Part shown: positions 48,688-60,880 of the stretch, piece by piece
How the letters are laid out: each line of letters begins with the position of its first letter
Position numbering within the stretch: position 1 is the first letter of the stretch
NCBI GenBank assembly: GCA_029851415.1
Contig: CM056743.1
Coordinates: 66,680,186-66,744,185, forward strand
Source of the DNA: Eretmocerus hayati
Lineage: Eukaryota; Arthropoda; Insecta; Hymenoptera; Aphelinidae
DNA length: 64,000 bases
Direction: 5' to 3'
The notes under the pieces: generated by a model
What the model was told of the DNA's origin: nothing
Seen by the model: only the letters and a program-made list of their open reading frames with translations
Database searches by the model: none
Program-made: the position numbers and the translations under genes

Positions 48688-50062
48688 ACAGCGTGCCACA
48701 AGCAAAGAGAGGTTTGTCCGACCTGACGCAAAAAACTGGAAATGGGTCTTGTTCGGGATGACCAGGAGTGATGAAATTCCACTCACAGGAAATCGGAGCT
48801 GATCCTATTAGCGAATTACGTGCCGAATGAGTTGAGTACCTCTCACTTGGCAATTCATGACTGATAAAGGCTCTGAGGTGATCTTATCTTGATAATAAGA
48901 GCACTGTGAGTTCTTGGAATACGCATTATCTCCAATTCTATAAAATTTCTTGGAATAAATATTGATTCCGTTCCGCTTTGTGCGATGAATCTTTGTAAGG
49001 TACGAAGAATGACCGCAATCATTGTCCTTCCAATCTACCCCAGTTTTCAATCAGCTTCCTCCATATTATTCAAATCAATCACACAGACGAAGTGATACAG
49101 TTCATCCCAAACGTGAGTTGGTGCTCATTTATGGGCTTAAGTATGCGAAAGATAGCAACAACAGGTGAGCAAAGTCCTATACGGTAAATATTGGTGTGAA
49201 TCTCGGCGCAGAGCGACTGACGTTTGCGATAGCATTTGTTTTTGTTCACATAGCCATAATCGCGAAATCGGTAGGGGAAGGGGGGGGGGGGGCTTGCAAA
49301 GCACGCAATTCTCGAAATGTTCTTGTCTAATCTCAAGTTATTAGTTGCTATCGATGTAATAGGCTTGATCAGATGGCTTACTTGTTTCGCGGGATATTGA
49401 GCGCGAGGAACTAATGACTTGGGATTAGGACAAAAGCATTTCGAAAATAGCGTGCCTCGCAAGTCCCCCCCCCCTCCCTACCGATTCTGCGATTATGGAA
49501 ATGTGAATAAAAACGAAGGCTATCGCAAACATCAGTCGCTTCACGCCGAGACTCACACCAATACTTACCGAAGGACTTGGCACACCTGTTGTTCCCATCT
49601 TCCGCATACTTGAGCCCACAAATGAGCACCAACTGACGTTTGGAATGAGCTATATCACTTTGTCTCTGTGATCAGTTTGAATGATATGGAGAAAGCTCAT
49701 TGAAAACTGGGGTTAATTGGGAGAACAATGATTACGTCTATTCTTCGTACTTCTTAAAGATTCATCGCACAGAGCGGAACGGATCAATATTTATCCCTAT
49801 AAATCCAATAGAATAAGAGATGACGTGTATCCCAAGATTTCGCTGTGATCAATTATCGAATGCAGATCACGTAAGATCCTTCATCAGTCATAAAATGCCA
49901 AATGATAAGTACTCAACTCATCCGGCGCATAATTTGCGAATAGGATCAGCTCCGATTTCGTGTGAGTGAAATTTCATCACTGCTGGTCATCCCAAACAGG
50001 ACCTTATTTTCAGTTTTTTTGCGTCAGGTCGGACAAACTTTTTTTTGCTTGTAGCACGCTGT
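48688..50062. mobile_element. Palindromic element, ~650-bp arms
   Basis: Left arm ACAGCGTGCCACAAGCAAAG pairs with right arm CTTGTAGCACGCTGT. Pairing runs through CGGACAAAC or GTCCGACCTGACGC, GATTCATCGCACA and CACCAACTCACG to a loop at about 49346-49408. G- and C-tracts (49280-49292, 49465-49475) sit in equivalent places in both arms. Frames in the arms are mirror images and not convincing genes. Confidence 0.75.
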
Positions 50063-50384
50063 GCCATCAAGCATTCAGTGAGCGTCAGGTAAATTATCAT
50101 TCCACCATGGAATGTTTCTCCACTGTTATATAAGGACCTGCCACCATATATTTCCACGGATAATGATTTTCCGAGCCCGGAAAATCTAGAAACCCCCGAA
50201 AATTCTCGAAAACTGCGCTTCGGTTCTGAATCAATTTTTCTCAAGCATTTGCCAAATCAGTGCTCACCTGCCATGTAGTGTTGCTCGATGAACCTCTAGA
50301 AAGAAGAAAAGAGAATGGCCAGTTGATTCTCAGATGAGAGTGATAGTGAAGTTGGTGGTGAAGATGAGTGAAGCTAGTGCGAGG
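50063..50384. other. No feature seen
   Basis: Short spacer between two large inverted-repeat elements. Confidence 0.35.
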
Positions 50385-51655
50385 AATTTTTAGTAAAGAA
50401 ATTGGTTTCTTTTCGAGCATCGAATTCTTAGAAATCATCCATTTTTGTACTATCCTCCGAAACTAGATCGCGTCGATAACATTATGACTAATTAACAGTG
50501 CTAAACTTACAGCTGAAAATGTAGATTGTGTGTTCCATGACACAGATCTCTATGCTTCTCGATAATCAATGGTTTCTTGCATTTGGCTTATTTTGAACTC
50601 AAGGCCATCTTTTCAACTAGTCCAATATCAACTTTCGGGCATTTGGCAAACTGTTTCGGATCTGCAGAACACCGTCTGGCCAGATTGCCAGTGTTGGTGG
50701 TACCATGGCCTTGGAGAACTTGGTCAGGCCTAGCAATAAAGTTGTCATGAATTTTCAATCGCACCTCCATTGTAGTAACTTTAACATCATCTATATGAGA
50801 GGTGAATCATATTCAATGGAAGATCGTCCAGCTAGGACATTTCAAGATTTGGACTAGAAATTCTGTCGGTATAACAATCAGTCCCCAAAAAGTAGGAAGG
50901 CTATCACACCGGTGAATAACCGGCTGCTCATACTGGGAATTCTGTGGATGGGAGAAATCTACCCGCAAAAACTCGGGGACTCTCAATCCGGTAAATAACC
51001 GGATGCTCGAACCGGGAATTCTGTCAGTATAACAATCAATCCCCAAAACCTAGAAAGGCAATCAAACCCGCAAATAACCGAATGCTCGGACCGGAAATTC
51101 TGTCAGTATGACAATCAATGCCCGGAACCTAGAAAAGCTTCCAAACCCGCAAATAACAGCATGCCCGAGTCGGAAATTCTGTCAGTGAACAATCAAACCC
51201 CAAAACCTAGGAAAGCAATCAAACCCGCAAATAACCGAATGCACTCGATAAGAGAATCAACTCTCAAAACCCAGGAAGGCTATCAAATTGGCAAATAACC
51301 GGATACTCAGACTGGAAATTTTGTAAGCTCAAGAATCACCCCCCAAAACCTAAGTAGGCTGACAAAACCGGATGTTCGGACCGAAAATCCTGTCGGTGAC
51401 GAAATCAACCCTTAAAACCTGGGAAGGCTGTCGAATCTGCAAATAACCGGATGCTCGGATTGAAAAAGTTGTAAGCTTCACAACCAACCCTCAAAACCTA
51501 GAGAGGCTGACAAACCCGCGAATAACCGGATGCTTGGTCCGAAAATTCTGTCGGAGACAAAACCAAACCCCGAAACCTAGGAAGGCTGTCAAGCCGGCAA
51601 ATAACCGGATGCTCGGACCAAAAATTCTGTCGGTGACAAGATCAACCCCTAAAAT
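50385..51655 (-). repeat. Left inverted arm of the RAG1-like element, with ~80-bp tandem units
   Basis: 50385-50840 is the reverse complement of 60880-61752 (minus ~410 bp) and 50840-51655 of 60285-60870. The inner part is about ten tandem units of ~80 bp with the core AAATAACCGGATGCTCGGAC, AATTCTGTCGGTGACA and CCTAGGAAGGCT. 50588-50770 (minus) is an inverted copy of part of exon 3 of the transposase-like gene. In this arm the frame is uninterrupted where the right arm has a 5-nt loss, but it lacks the segment with the catalytic Glu. Confidence 0.8.
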
Positions 51656-52009
51656 ATATTATTATAGATTCCAGATTTGGCAGAACATCCAATAGAATCG
51701 CCACCGAGTTCGTAATGATGTCGTGAGATATCAGTAAAAATCATCGAGCGGAATTCTAAGGGTGTTGGGGATCATTACGTTCCATATGAGACATTTTGAT
51801 TCGAACCCAAACATTCTTACCTAGAGTCACTCCTTTTATAACTTAACTCTAGTTCATTATTTTTCACCACAATCCCACTCATTGTAAAGTTCATCTCAAG
51901 ATCACTCAAATGAGTGAAGATATGTTCAATTTCAACCAACCCGAGGCGAAACAACTGAATTTTTAGATCAACAGATGCCTCATGATACTGCAGAATTGTG
52001 CCCTCATTT
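51656..52009. other. No feature seen
   Basis: AT-rich sequence just inside the left arm. Confidence 0.35.
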
Positions 52010-52590
52010 CAGTATCGTTAGGTATCAGAGGCCTCGAACCAAAGGTGGGCCTCAAAATCAAGTCAATTCTTTGATTTTCTCAGCACAATATCGGCAAGAA
52101 ATCATTCCTGTCGCGGGTTCTCGATTTGGTGGTTCTTCCATCATAGGTCGAGAGGGATGAGTTTCATAAAAGAAAGTGTAGAATAGTTTCCTGCAGATTA
52201 TTAAAAGATCTACAAGGTAATGTGTCTACATTCATGAAGGAATTATGAACAATAGCTATGAATTTCTCAGACAAAAGAGGAGATTGCAGAAACTTGATGA
52301 ATTTTTTGGAATTTTTTCGATTACGAACAACGGATGCAATTTCCTATATACGTGACTACATCATCTCGGACATAATTAAATTATCTACAAAATATTATTC
52401 TATACATTTTCCAATGAAAATCATCCCTTCTGACCTATGATAGAGGAACAAGAAAAAAGTCGAGAACTGCGATAGAGACGATTTCTTGCGTATCTTTTGT
52501 AACGGGATAATCGAAGTATAGACTTTATTTCAAAATCCACTGACGAATTCCCTTGATTCTCGATGAATACCATCATGGAGACACCCAGAA
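52010..52590. repeat. Imperfect palindrome, ~270-bp arms
   Basis: TTCTTCCATCATAGGTCGAG (52132) pairs with TCTGACCTATGATAGAGGAA (52429), and GCAAGAAATCATTCCTGTCG with CGATAGAGACGATTTCTTGC. The similarity extends weakly outward. Both arms can be read to end in a peptide SSIIGREG or SSIIGQKG, an interesting coincidence or a shared coding origin. Confidence 0.55.
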
Positions 52591-53068
52591 TCAAACACAG
52601 GAAGAATTTCTTTATGTCATCGCCTCTCGACTTTCTGTCCGTTCGGGCCCACCGTCCCCTATCCACAATCATTTGTTTGAATCGATGAGCCTATAGTTTC
52701 GTGAAAACGCCACTAGAGGGAGTCGGGATTCTAGCACCCACAACTCAGTTGATACGCTCAGATCAACAAATATGCAACAAATTCTCCATTCTCGGAACAG
52801 TGTGTCTTATCGATATCCTCGCGGAGTGCATTGTGCATCCAGATATCAGTTACGAATTGATAGTGCCGAAAGTGATTCTGCCTGTGAGAAGAATTCAACA
52901 AACTCATCGTTTTCTACCAGTCGTTGCAACCCTCATCATTCAATTATGGTAAGTATTCAAGTACAATTTTGTTCTGAGTCTATAATCTCTATCGTCATCA
53001 AAGATTTCGTGAACGCGGCAAGTGTGAAGGATCTGCGACTTTAGACAATGAGATTTCTTTTTGAGTTT
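52591..53068. other. No feature seen
   Basis: Frames of 83-90 codons at 52701-53044 overlap each other in different frames without recognisable motifs. Confidence 0.3.
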
Positions 53069-54155
53069 CAAAGGATCCCGCCCTAAATCATAGGAATTTG
53101 GCTTTCGGTCAAACCTTTTGCGAGTGCACTCAAACGATAGATCTCAAAAAACTGAACAAGAGTCTTCATGTCCGCAAAACCCAATGCCCTCTTCGTTTTG
53201 AGTTATTTAATGTAGAAGGTGCACGTCATTGCATATATATAGTGGGGTTATGTGCCGATTTCTCGATCAAACTCGAGGCACGTGTGTGTGCTTGCACCTA
53301 AATCTTGGGCTAGTTTCGTACACGCGTCTTTTTGTGTTATAAGATGATGAATGAGCTCAACATCACAATGAGTCCGACAAGATCAAATGAACAACCTGAT
53401 ATGTTTGAGAAAAAGTATCACGGGCTTTGTTCCATCATTCACTTGGATTCGATAAACACAAGAGCTATTGCGCGCCAATTTTTTGGGCTGGTTTTGCGAT
53501 TTTGTGTTTCTCAATGCAATGGTAAAAGGCTCGTCAACGATGAATTCAATGGAGATATTCCAATTGCCATAATCTAAAGAAAATATGAAGGAGCACGTTT
53601 GATTTTGATCGAACTACAATCAAATCATATCGGATCAGATTATATTCTCACCTGTTTCTTGATATTTTCTTCAGACTTAGGCAATTGGAATATTCTCATT
53701 GAATTCATTGTTGGTGAGCCACTTACTCTTACACTGGAAATCACAAAATCGTAAAACCAGCCCAAGACATTGGTGGGCAATAGCTCTTGTGTTTGTCGAA
53801 CTCAAAATACTTTTTCTCAAACATGTCAGGTTGTTCATTTGATCTCGTCGGACTCGTCTCGATGCTGGGCTCATTCATCATCTTGCAACGTAAAAAGACG
53901 TGTGTACGAAACTAGCCTAAAGATTCAGGTGTAAGCACACACGTGCCTCGAGTTCGATCGAGAAATCGGCACATAACCCCACTACATCTATGCAATGACG
54001 TGTACTTTGTACATTAAATAACTCGAAATGAAGAGGGCATTGGATTTTGCGGCCATGAAGACTCTTGTCCAGTTTTTTGAGATCTATCGTTTTAGTACAA
54101 TCACAAAGGGTTTGACCGAAAGCCAAATTCCTATGATTTAGGGCGGGGTCCTTTG
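53069..54155. mobile_element. Palindromic element with protein-like sequence in both arms
   Basis: Arms 53069-53572 and 53695-54155 pair from CAAAGGATCCCGCCCTAAATCA / TGATTTAGGGCGGGGTCCTTTG inward, with a loop of ~120 bp. Both arms carry the same frames: AFGQTFCECTQTIDLKKL (53098+, mirrored at 54120-), GLCADFSIKLEARVC, and INTRAIARQFFGLVLRFC (53455+, mirrored at 53800-). Differences between arms are partly conservative (K/R, E/D), hinting at an old coding sequence. The family is unrecognised and no intact gene spans an arm. Confidence 0.65.
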
Positions 54156-55664
54156 TCGTGAGCAACTCAGTTCTACCGATCTTAATCTGTCATATTGGGA
54201 AGAATGCATACAATCGAATGTCTCTCTCTGGACGAAGCTGTTGGTTGATGAATGTGTATTGTTATCTCTCTCCCGGAGAACACGAAATGGTTTCAAACTA
54301 GCGCGTCATGACCATACTTCAATCATTTCACTGTAAACTTTCTAAAATCATCCAATGCAAATCTTTCAGGAATATTTCTGGAAATGAGTAGAGATTCGGA
54401 TAGGAATGTCATCTTCATCTTTTCCAAAGTCAATCAGTTTGTTTCACTTCAAAGAAATCCTTTCTTAGTATTTTTCAAGGATTGATTCATGCAAAATTCA
54501 TTCAAATCAAGTGTTTTTGTGAGAATGTTGGAAGACTGAAAAATGTCCATTTCCATCATATTCTGGTGAACTCCAATCGAGCTGAAGATCGACCGATTGA
54601 TGTAAATTGAGAGAAAAAGATCTCTGGAGGGCATTGCAAATTGGAGAAATGAGTCGTGGAGGAGTATATGAGGGAAAGAAAATATTGAAAGACTCTCTTA
54701 TCACTGAGTTATTTCTCTGGGAAGGCCCATCAGAAGGATTGGGTCCATCCACACAAAGGATTTTTGCGCAAGACACATCGTTTGGTTGAGACGGAATTTG
54801 AATAGAGTTAGTCGTACGATGATTGAAATGGAGTCCTCAATGAAATATATGTTCGTCAAAGAAGAACTATGTTTTCACGGATTTAAATGGAATTCGATGT
54901 ATCAACCAGTTGATATAGGACGCCGATAAATCATAACTTTAGGTCATTCGAAGTTGGAAGGATTAGAGGAAGGTAGGAGAGAACAATGAATGAAGAAAAA
55001 TATTCTTCGGTATTTTCATTCAGTGTTGGTACGAGTTTTTTGATATTCATATCCTAAACTCGTCTTCATTTGTGAAGAACTAGAAGTAACCAAATCAGTG
55101 TAAGATCTGAAGCGCAATTTTCGTATGGAGTGGGTTCGATTTATTCTGTCCGATGATTTAGTACTTACACATTTTCAGACGATTGATTCCATTCGGGCAC
55201 ACTGATTCATGGATCGTTCTGATTCTTCCTAGGAGTTGGTCTTGGCTTCTGAAGAAGAAAAGTAATTTGAAGAAAATAGATATCCATTTTGGAATTCCCC
55301 TCTTCAAATACTCAAAATTCGAAGAACTGAGATTGACTTCTGAGAGATTTTCATGAAGTCGTGTACGGCCGATGTATTGAAGTATCCATGCTGTACTCCC
55401 TGTATTTTAGCTTATGCCAGTGAATTTCCCGAGAATACATAAAATTAAAAAAACTAATTCATAGGTTATGATACTTGGCGGAAGTGTACTAGGACACCAT
55501 GTTCATATCTGATAAGATTATCCTCACTTTTATATGGGTAGGTACACTAGCTCTCTCGCTTACGATCTAATGTCATCAATGGTATTGAATTCGTTTATAT
55601 GACTCGATTGATACCGATAAAGATATGTTATCTGTCATTGACTGATTCAATCACTATTTCTCAC
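54156..55664. other. Unassigned spacer within the RAG1-like element
   Basis: Overlapping short frames at 54507-54789 on both strands are not conserved elsewhere. Nothing recognised. Confidence 0.3.
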
Positions 55665-56006
55665 CAAGCTTACAAGGGGAGGTCCAACCTTGCGGGTCCT
55701 GCATTCGCCCCGAACTCTGGGAATCGTCATCGAAATAATGAAGGTATCTCAAAGGATTTATCCCATGCGCTTCCTATCCTGAGATATAGCCATGGGGACT
55801 AGCATTGCCCATATAGGCTCATGTAAAAATGACACATATATGAATATACTGGCAATGCTAATCTCCATGGCTGTATCCAGGATTGGGAAGCCCGAAGCCC
55901 ATGGGACTGAATCCTCTGAGATTCCTCCATTCTCACGAAAATAAGACGATTCCCAGAAATTGGGATGAATTCAGGACCCGTAAAGTTAGACCTCCTCTTG
56001 TTGGAC
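55665..56006. mobile_element. MITE related to the element at 4150-4489
   Basis: The left end ACAAGGGGAGGTCCAACCTT pairs with AAGTTAGACCTCCTCTTGTT. The central AGCATTGCCCATATAGGCTC ... ATACTGGCAATGCT (55801-55860) matches the core of the 4150-4489 element although the outer arms differ. It is similar in size (~340 bp) and non-coding. Confidence 0.65.
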
Positions 56007-56359
56007 CAGAACAGTATACTTCGATTGTTCCAGTATCGGAAGTAGGAAAGTTCACCTGTAATCAAAATAGAAATCTGTATCAATATGAAAAAAAAATTCA
56101 TTTGTGGAATCGATCAATCAAATACAGTTTCTTCGTCTCTTGGTACTGGTGCAAGTATGTCTCATCAGTCGCATACAACTATGTCGCATCAGGGAACTGT
56201 TATTTTTAATTCATTCCCCTAGGAGGAGAAGAAGAGGAAGTCAGATTTAAATGAGGATATTCAACTCATTACTGTGACACTTGAGAATATTCGAGTTGCT
56301 GTTTAGGATTAAGAAGTTGAAATCCTGTTTAAGGGGTGAAGAATGAAGTAGGTCGCTAG
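56007..56359. other. Upstream of the transposase-like exon 1, no feature identified
   Basis: The true first exon or start codon of the downstream gene might lie here, but no convincing start with a donor was found. Confidence 0.3.
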
Positions 56360-56865
56360 GTCGAAAAGGTGAAAGTCGTCAAAGAAGGGAGTAAGAGAGG
56401 AGGTACACCTAGAAGAGAAAATACAGAAGAACTGTCAAGATGGACCATCTCAAGGAGAGCTTTTGATTTGGCAGAGGAGGAGAGTTTTGATGTGAGGCTG
56501 TTCCAAGCTGCGCTCAAAATGAGCCTGAAGAAGGAAAAAGATGATGCTGATGACGCGGAGCGTCTTCGAACTACACAGGAGAATTCGATAGGACCACAAC
56601 TTGTGAATGATGATGAAATATCACAGGGTGATTCGAATGATATGAATCCTGCGCCTGATATCGAGCAAGATATCGTCACCCATGCCTTGGGTGTGAGAGT
56701 GAAACATCACAGTAATCAGGTGACACGGACGTACTCGCGACACACGCCTGAATCGGCTGCCAACGTCTACGTTACCATGGATCTGTCTAAGGAAAAGTAC
56801 TCGTACTTGGTAGAAGATTTTCGATCAAGGAACTGCAATATCTTACCAGGTTATGACGCGATGAG
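56360..56865 (+). CDS. RAG1/Transib-like transposase, exon 1 (N-terminal region)
   Basis: The frame opens after TAG at 56357-56359, itself usable as a weak acceptor, and runs 168 codons to a donor ATGAG|GTAATT (GT at 56866). Its start is not an ATG, so an upstream exon or start is missing. The protein is basic (KEGSKRGGTPRRE), then charged, and ends NVYVTMDLSKEKYSYLVEDF ... NILPGYDAM. That order matches the N-terminal part of an arthropod multi-copy transposase family I know, just before its catalytic core. Splicing to 58934 joins phase 2 to phase 1 and keeps the frame (AG|T, Ser). The 2.07-kb intron contains only short frames. Confidence 0.65.
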
Positions 56866-58933
56866 GTAATTGTGAGAGGAATCCCTCGCGATAAAAGAGG
56901 AGAAGCTACTATCTATAAGTGACTAGCCTGTTCCATTACCCTGTTGTGTCTGAGCCGGTATTCATTGGAAGGTCTTTCTCAATCGGAGATAATCACGGCG
57001 TATTTACGCACATGACTAAGGAGAGAAATTACCCCAAAAATCGAGACATCTTGATGATGTATCTTCAAATATCGAACGTTGACTCCTAATCTGGCTCGTT
57101 TTAATAGTTCTATCATCTGCATTACTTGAAGTATACTTCAAGGAATCAGAATCCTATGGGATTCTTCAATCATGGTGAACTCTACTTTAATAGAATCCTC
57201 TTAATCACGGCCAATTTCCTTGCGACCGGCAGAAGAATAACCACAGGAATGGACCTCCGTTCAGCAAACAACTCCAAATAGCGGGCAGATTTCATGCGAA
57301 CGAATGCGTCCGCTTTCGGGATATTTCACTGGAAAACTATTCCGAGGAGCTTCGTATGATGCTTCTGTAATAATCATTGTTGTGTAAGAGTGTTCTATTC
57401 GGAAAAATTAATGCCTTTGAACTTTTCCTCAAAAAACTCGATGACTCACAATTTCTCAAAAAACGTGGAGTTCTAACCTGACACGCCGTTGAATCTCTTC
57501 CATATAAAATGAGATCAGTAGAAAATGCATATGAAAATAGTTCCCGACAACAGCTCCCATGCTCCCATATAGGATCGCCCAAAACGATAGCTCAAGGAAC
57601 TTTCAGGAACAGTGATATTTTTAACAACTTGTCGTACGGGAATTACAAGAGAGGAATTTCAAAATCACAACAAATCCATGAATTTATGTACTTCAAATAT
57701 CTTTGAAGTTTCGTTAAAGTCACCCTGATCAACGTTAAAAATTTGAAAGATCTCTCCTTGAGCGGATCACCTACAACTTCGACGGGAGTGATTCGACCAC
57801 CGAAATTGTCACGGGATGTTGCAGATCGTTACAGTGCAGATCGGCACAGAACCTACAATCTTCTCTTTTTGAAGTTCCCTGCACGATCACTTCTTTCCGA
57901 GTAACGAGCTTGGAAAGAAAACTTTGTATTGCGCAGACTGCTCATGGAGATAACGAGACTGACACCTGTCCCTTCTCCTGGCACTCTATTCTAGTGCAAA
58001 ATGCACCCAAAAATATCACGACACATGATTCTGACGTTAATGATTTCATCTTTCAAAACATGTGATGAGAATTCATTTCAGGTGCGAAGTGACAACCATC
58101 CCTACATTTCCATCGAAGGAGTGATTAATTCCATGTTTTGTTCCCACAGGTTACGTTTGAGGCAAAATTTATTAGCATTTCCACAAAGATGAGAATTTTT
58201 TACGTTGGAATTATTTGGCGCAATATTTCATTGATGCTATTTCACACCAGAATTGAGAAGGAGCAAGTGGAATAGCTGCTTGACTGGGTATCTCCATAAA
58301 CAGCCTACGTAATACAAAATTTTGTCTCCAAGCTCGTTTCTCGGACAGGAAAGATCAAATTAAGAAGTCTAAGGAAGAAGATTATAGGTTCTGAAACAAT
58401 CGACAGTATCCCGTGAGAATTTTCGTGATCGCATCTCTCCCGTCAAAGTTGTAGATTGATATACGGACGAGAAGTCCTTCCAAATTTTCAAATTCGATTA
58501 TGACGATTAAAATTCCCGTACGGCGAGCTATATCAAAGATAACAATTTTTGTGAGGTCCTACATGATCCATTACTTTTGGTAGGTAGAAGACTAGGCTAC
58601 CTAGGAGAGATGAGTTCAGAGCTGTAATAGATAAATCGTGTAATTTTGCTTTATAACATTTACTCAAGTCCTCTCACTATCTCAAATATCCCCTCCAAAT
58701 CTGACACCTCTATGATGTTCATGGTTAATATATATTAGGAAGTTATACAGCTCATCAGTTTGAATTTTGTGAATGATTTCAACTCAAACTCTTTACAGTC
58801 TACATCTCTGAATCTGTAATTGTGAGATTATGGAGATATCAGTTGATGACTTTCCGAGCATGAAATGCTCCCTATATTGTTTCATGAACTTTGAGGGGTC
58901 TATCGGAAAATATGATGTGTATGTTCCTTGCAG
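56866..58933 (+). other. Intron 1 of the transposase-like gene
   Basis: GT at 56866 and AG at 58932-58933, preceded by TATGTTCCTTGCAG. No recognisable gene or repeat is seen inside. Confidence 0.55.
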
Positions 58934-59679
58934 TAAAGCTTTACAAGAATGCTTGCCACCGAAAACGGTTTCTACTCAAACAAAAGTACGATCGAGCCTC
59001 CAGGATATGCTCAACATAAGTGGCATGAGGTTGGTTTTGATGTTAATCCTTCATTATGACTGGACACCGGAGGATGTCAGGGATCTCATGCTAACCGTGG
59101 CTTGGGGATTTGACAGTTCAGCTGGCCACAATAATCCACATCAGAAATGTCAAGACAAGACTCTGGAGTCCAAGAGTCCTCAAACTTCACTGCTGGTGAC
59201 TAGTGTGACAATTATTGAATTCACGTCATTAGACACTGGAAAAACTTGGTTGAATCCCACAACACAAAGCATACGATTCTGCCGTACCCTGTGGATGTTA
59301 ATGGAGAAAGAGAGCAGTGATGCTATGAAAAATGAGTTCGATCGCGTTGAGAAAGTGAAGACTTCTCTTGTTCCTTACGAGTTCAAAACCAAGGACGATT
59401 CAGATGTGAAAATCAGTTTCCTCGTAGAACGCACGCTCTTTGATGGAAGAGTGGTGAACGAGCTTGTTGAAAACTTCTCGACGTTGACATGTCCTATGTG
59501 TTTCAAAACGAATAAAGATTATAAGGTTTCTGGATCACCTTGTCGAGCACACGAAGAAAAATTCCTAAAATTCAGTCCAACACTTTTACACGCAGAGTTG
59601 AAAATGTATGAACAGTAACTGGAACTTGGTTATCTCATGAAAATTGCGCACTCTGGGGAGAAAAACCAGGAGCAGGAAG
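58934..59679 (+). pseudogene. RAG1/Transib-like transposase, exon 2 (catalytic core, in-frame TAA)
   Basis: Bounded by acceptor TGTTCCTTGCAG and donor GGAAG|GTAATG (GT at 59680). Landmarks occur in the order expected of RAG1-type transposases: VAWGFDSSAGHN with the first catalytic Asp (59112-59114), WLNPTTQSIRFCRTL, ERTLFDGRVVNEL with the second Asp (59442-59444), and CPMC zinc ligands (59490-59501) 16 residues further. In vertebrate RAG1 the second Asp (D708) likewise sits just before C727/C730. LLHAELKMYE follows. TAA at 59616-59618 interrupts the frame, but the family pattern continues in frame to the donor, so I treat it as a nonsense mutation. An alternative is an earlier donor near the TAA. 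Confidence 0.7.
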
Positions 59680-60284
59680 GTAATGATTCTCTGAAATTAT
59701 CGTCATTTTCGTACACAATTGAACTAGCTATTCAGATTCCAAAGTCAGAGGCAACACGAGATTTTTTCGATATGAATTGCAAATCAATATGAGTAGAACT
59801 ATTTTGATGATATCTTGGATGATCTCCAAAGTTTTTCCTGGAATATGAGAACGAATTGAGTATGATATGGAAGCAATTAGGAAAGTAATCTTTTCAGAAT
59901 GCGAAGATGAAAATCAGAATAATCCGATCTGAAAAGAACCCAGGGGAAGATAAGAGTCCAGCACTCATAGAATTCGAATTTCATCCCTAGTATCCGCTTT
60001 CGATTCAAGAGTAAATATCGTAGAAACTTTGAGAGCACTCTTCGCTGTTCTGAAGCTTCTGTTGTAGATGGATCGAGAACTATGGAATGACGTTAGATGA
60101 CCTCTCAATGGACTCATTCACTATTCTTTCAATTCTCGGTCCGAATGTCCGCAGATTCGAGGGTTTGATAACCATTTTGGATTCTCATGAAGATCCATTC
60201 TCCAACTCGGGAAGATATGTGGTTCAAACATTCGCGGTTCTGGGTGCCTTCCCAGTCTATTGGGATTCATCATAAATTTGTGGC

Positions 60285-60880
60285 CGAGCATCTAACCAAT
60301 TGCAGGTGACTCTCTGAGTTTTGGGATCGGCTAATTTTCCGATAGAAGTTCTGGGCCGAGCATCCGGTTAGTAGCGGATTCGACAACCTTCGTTTTAGGG
60401 ATTGATTTTGTCACCGACAGAATCTTCGGTCCGAGTATCCGGCTGTTTGGGGTTTGACAGCCTTCCTAGATTTTGGGGATTGATTGTTGAGCTGACAGAA
60501 TTTTCAGTCCGAACATCTGGTTATTTGCCAGATTGATAGCCTCCCTGGGTTTCGAGAATGGACTTTTTATCGACTGGATTTCCGGCGAGAGAATTCCGTT
60601 ATTTGCGGGTTTGATTGCCTTCCTAGGATTTGGGGATTGATTGTTATACTGACAGAATTATCATACTGACAGAATTACCGCTTCGAACATCCGGTTATTT
60701 ACCGGATTCATAGTCTCCCTCGTTTCTGAGGGTAGATTTCTTTCATCCATAGAATCCTCGGTATGAACAGCCGGTTATTTACCGGTGTGATAGCCTTCCT
60801 AGTTTTTGAGGACTGATTGTTATACCGACAGAATTTCTAGTCCAAGCATCCGATCATCGCGGCCTTGAAATGTCCGAGCT
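60285..60880 (+). repeat. Inner part of the right inverted arm, ~80-bp tandem units (inside intron 2)
   Basis: About seven units with CCGAGCATCCGGTTATTTGC, TGTCACCGACAGAATYTT and AGCCTTCCTAG cores, the reverse complement of the left-arm array (50840-51655). Because it lies between exons 2 and 3, the tandem array would be spliced out as part of intron 2 (59680-60931). Confidence 0.75.

Noticed and set aside
56356..56679. Minus-strand Ser-rich 107-codon frame
   Set aside because: It is the antisense shadow of transposase exon 1, whose frame has family motifs and a matching splice donor.
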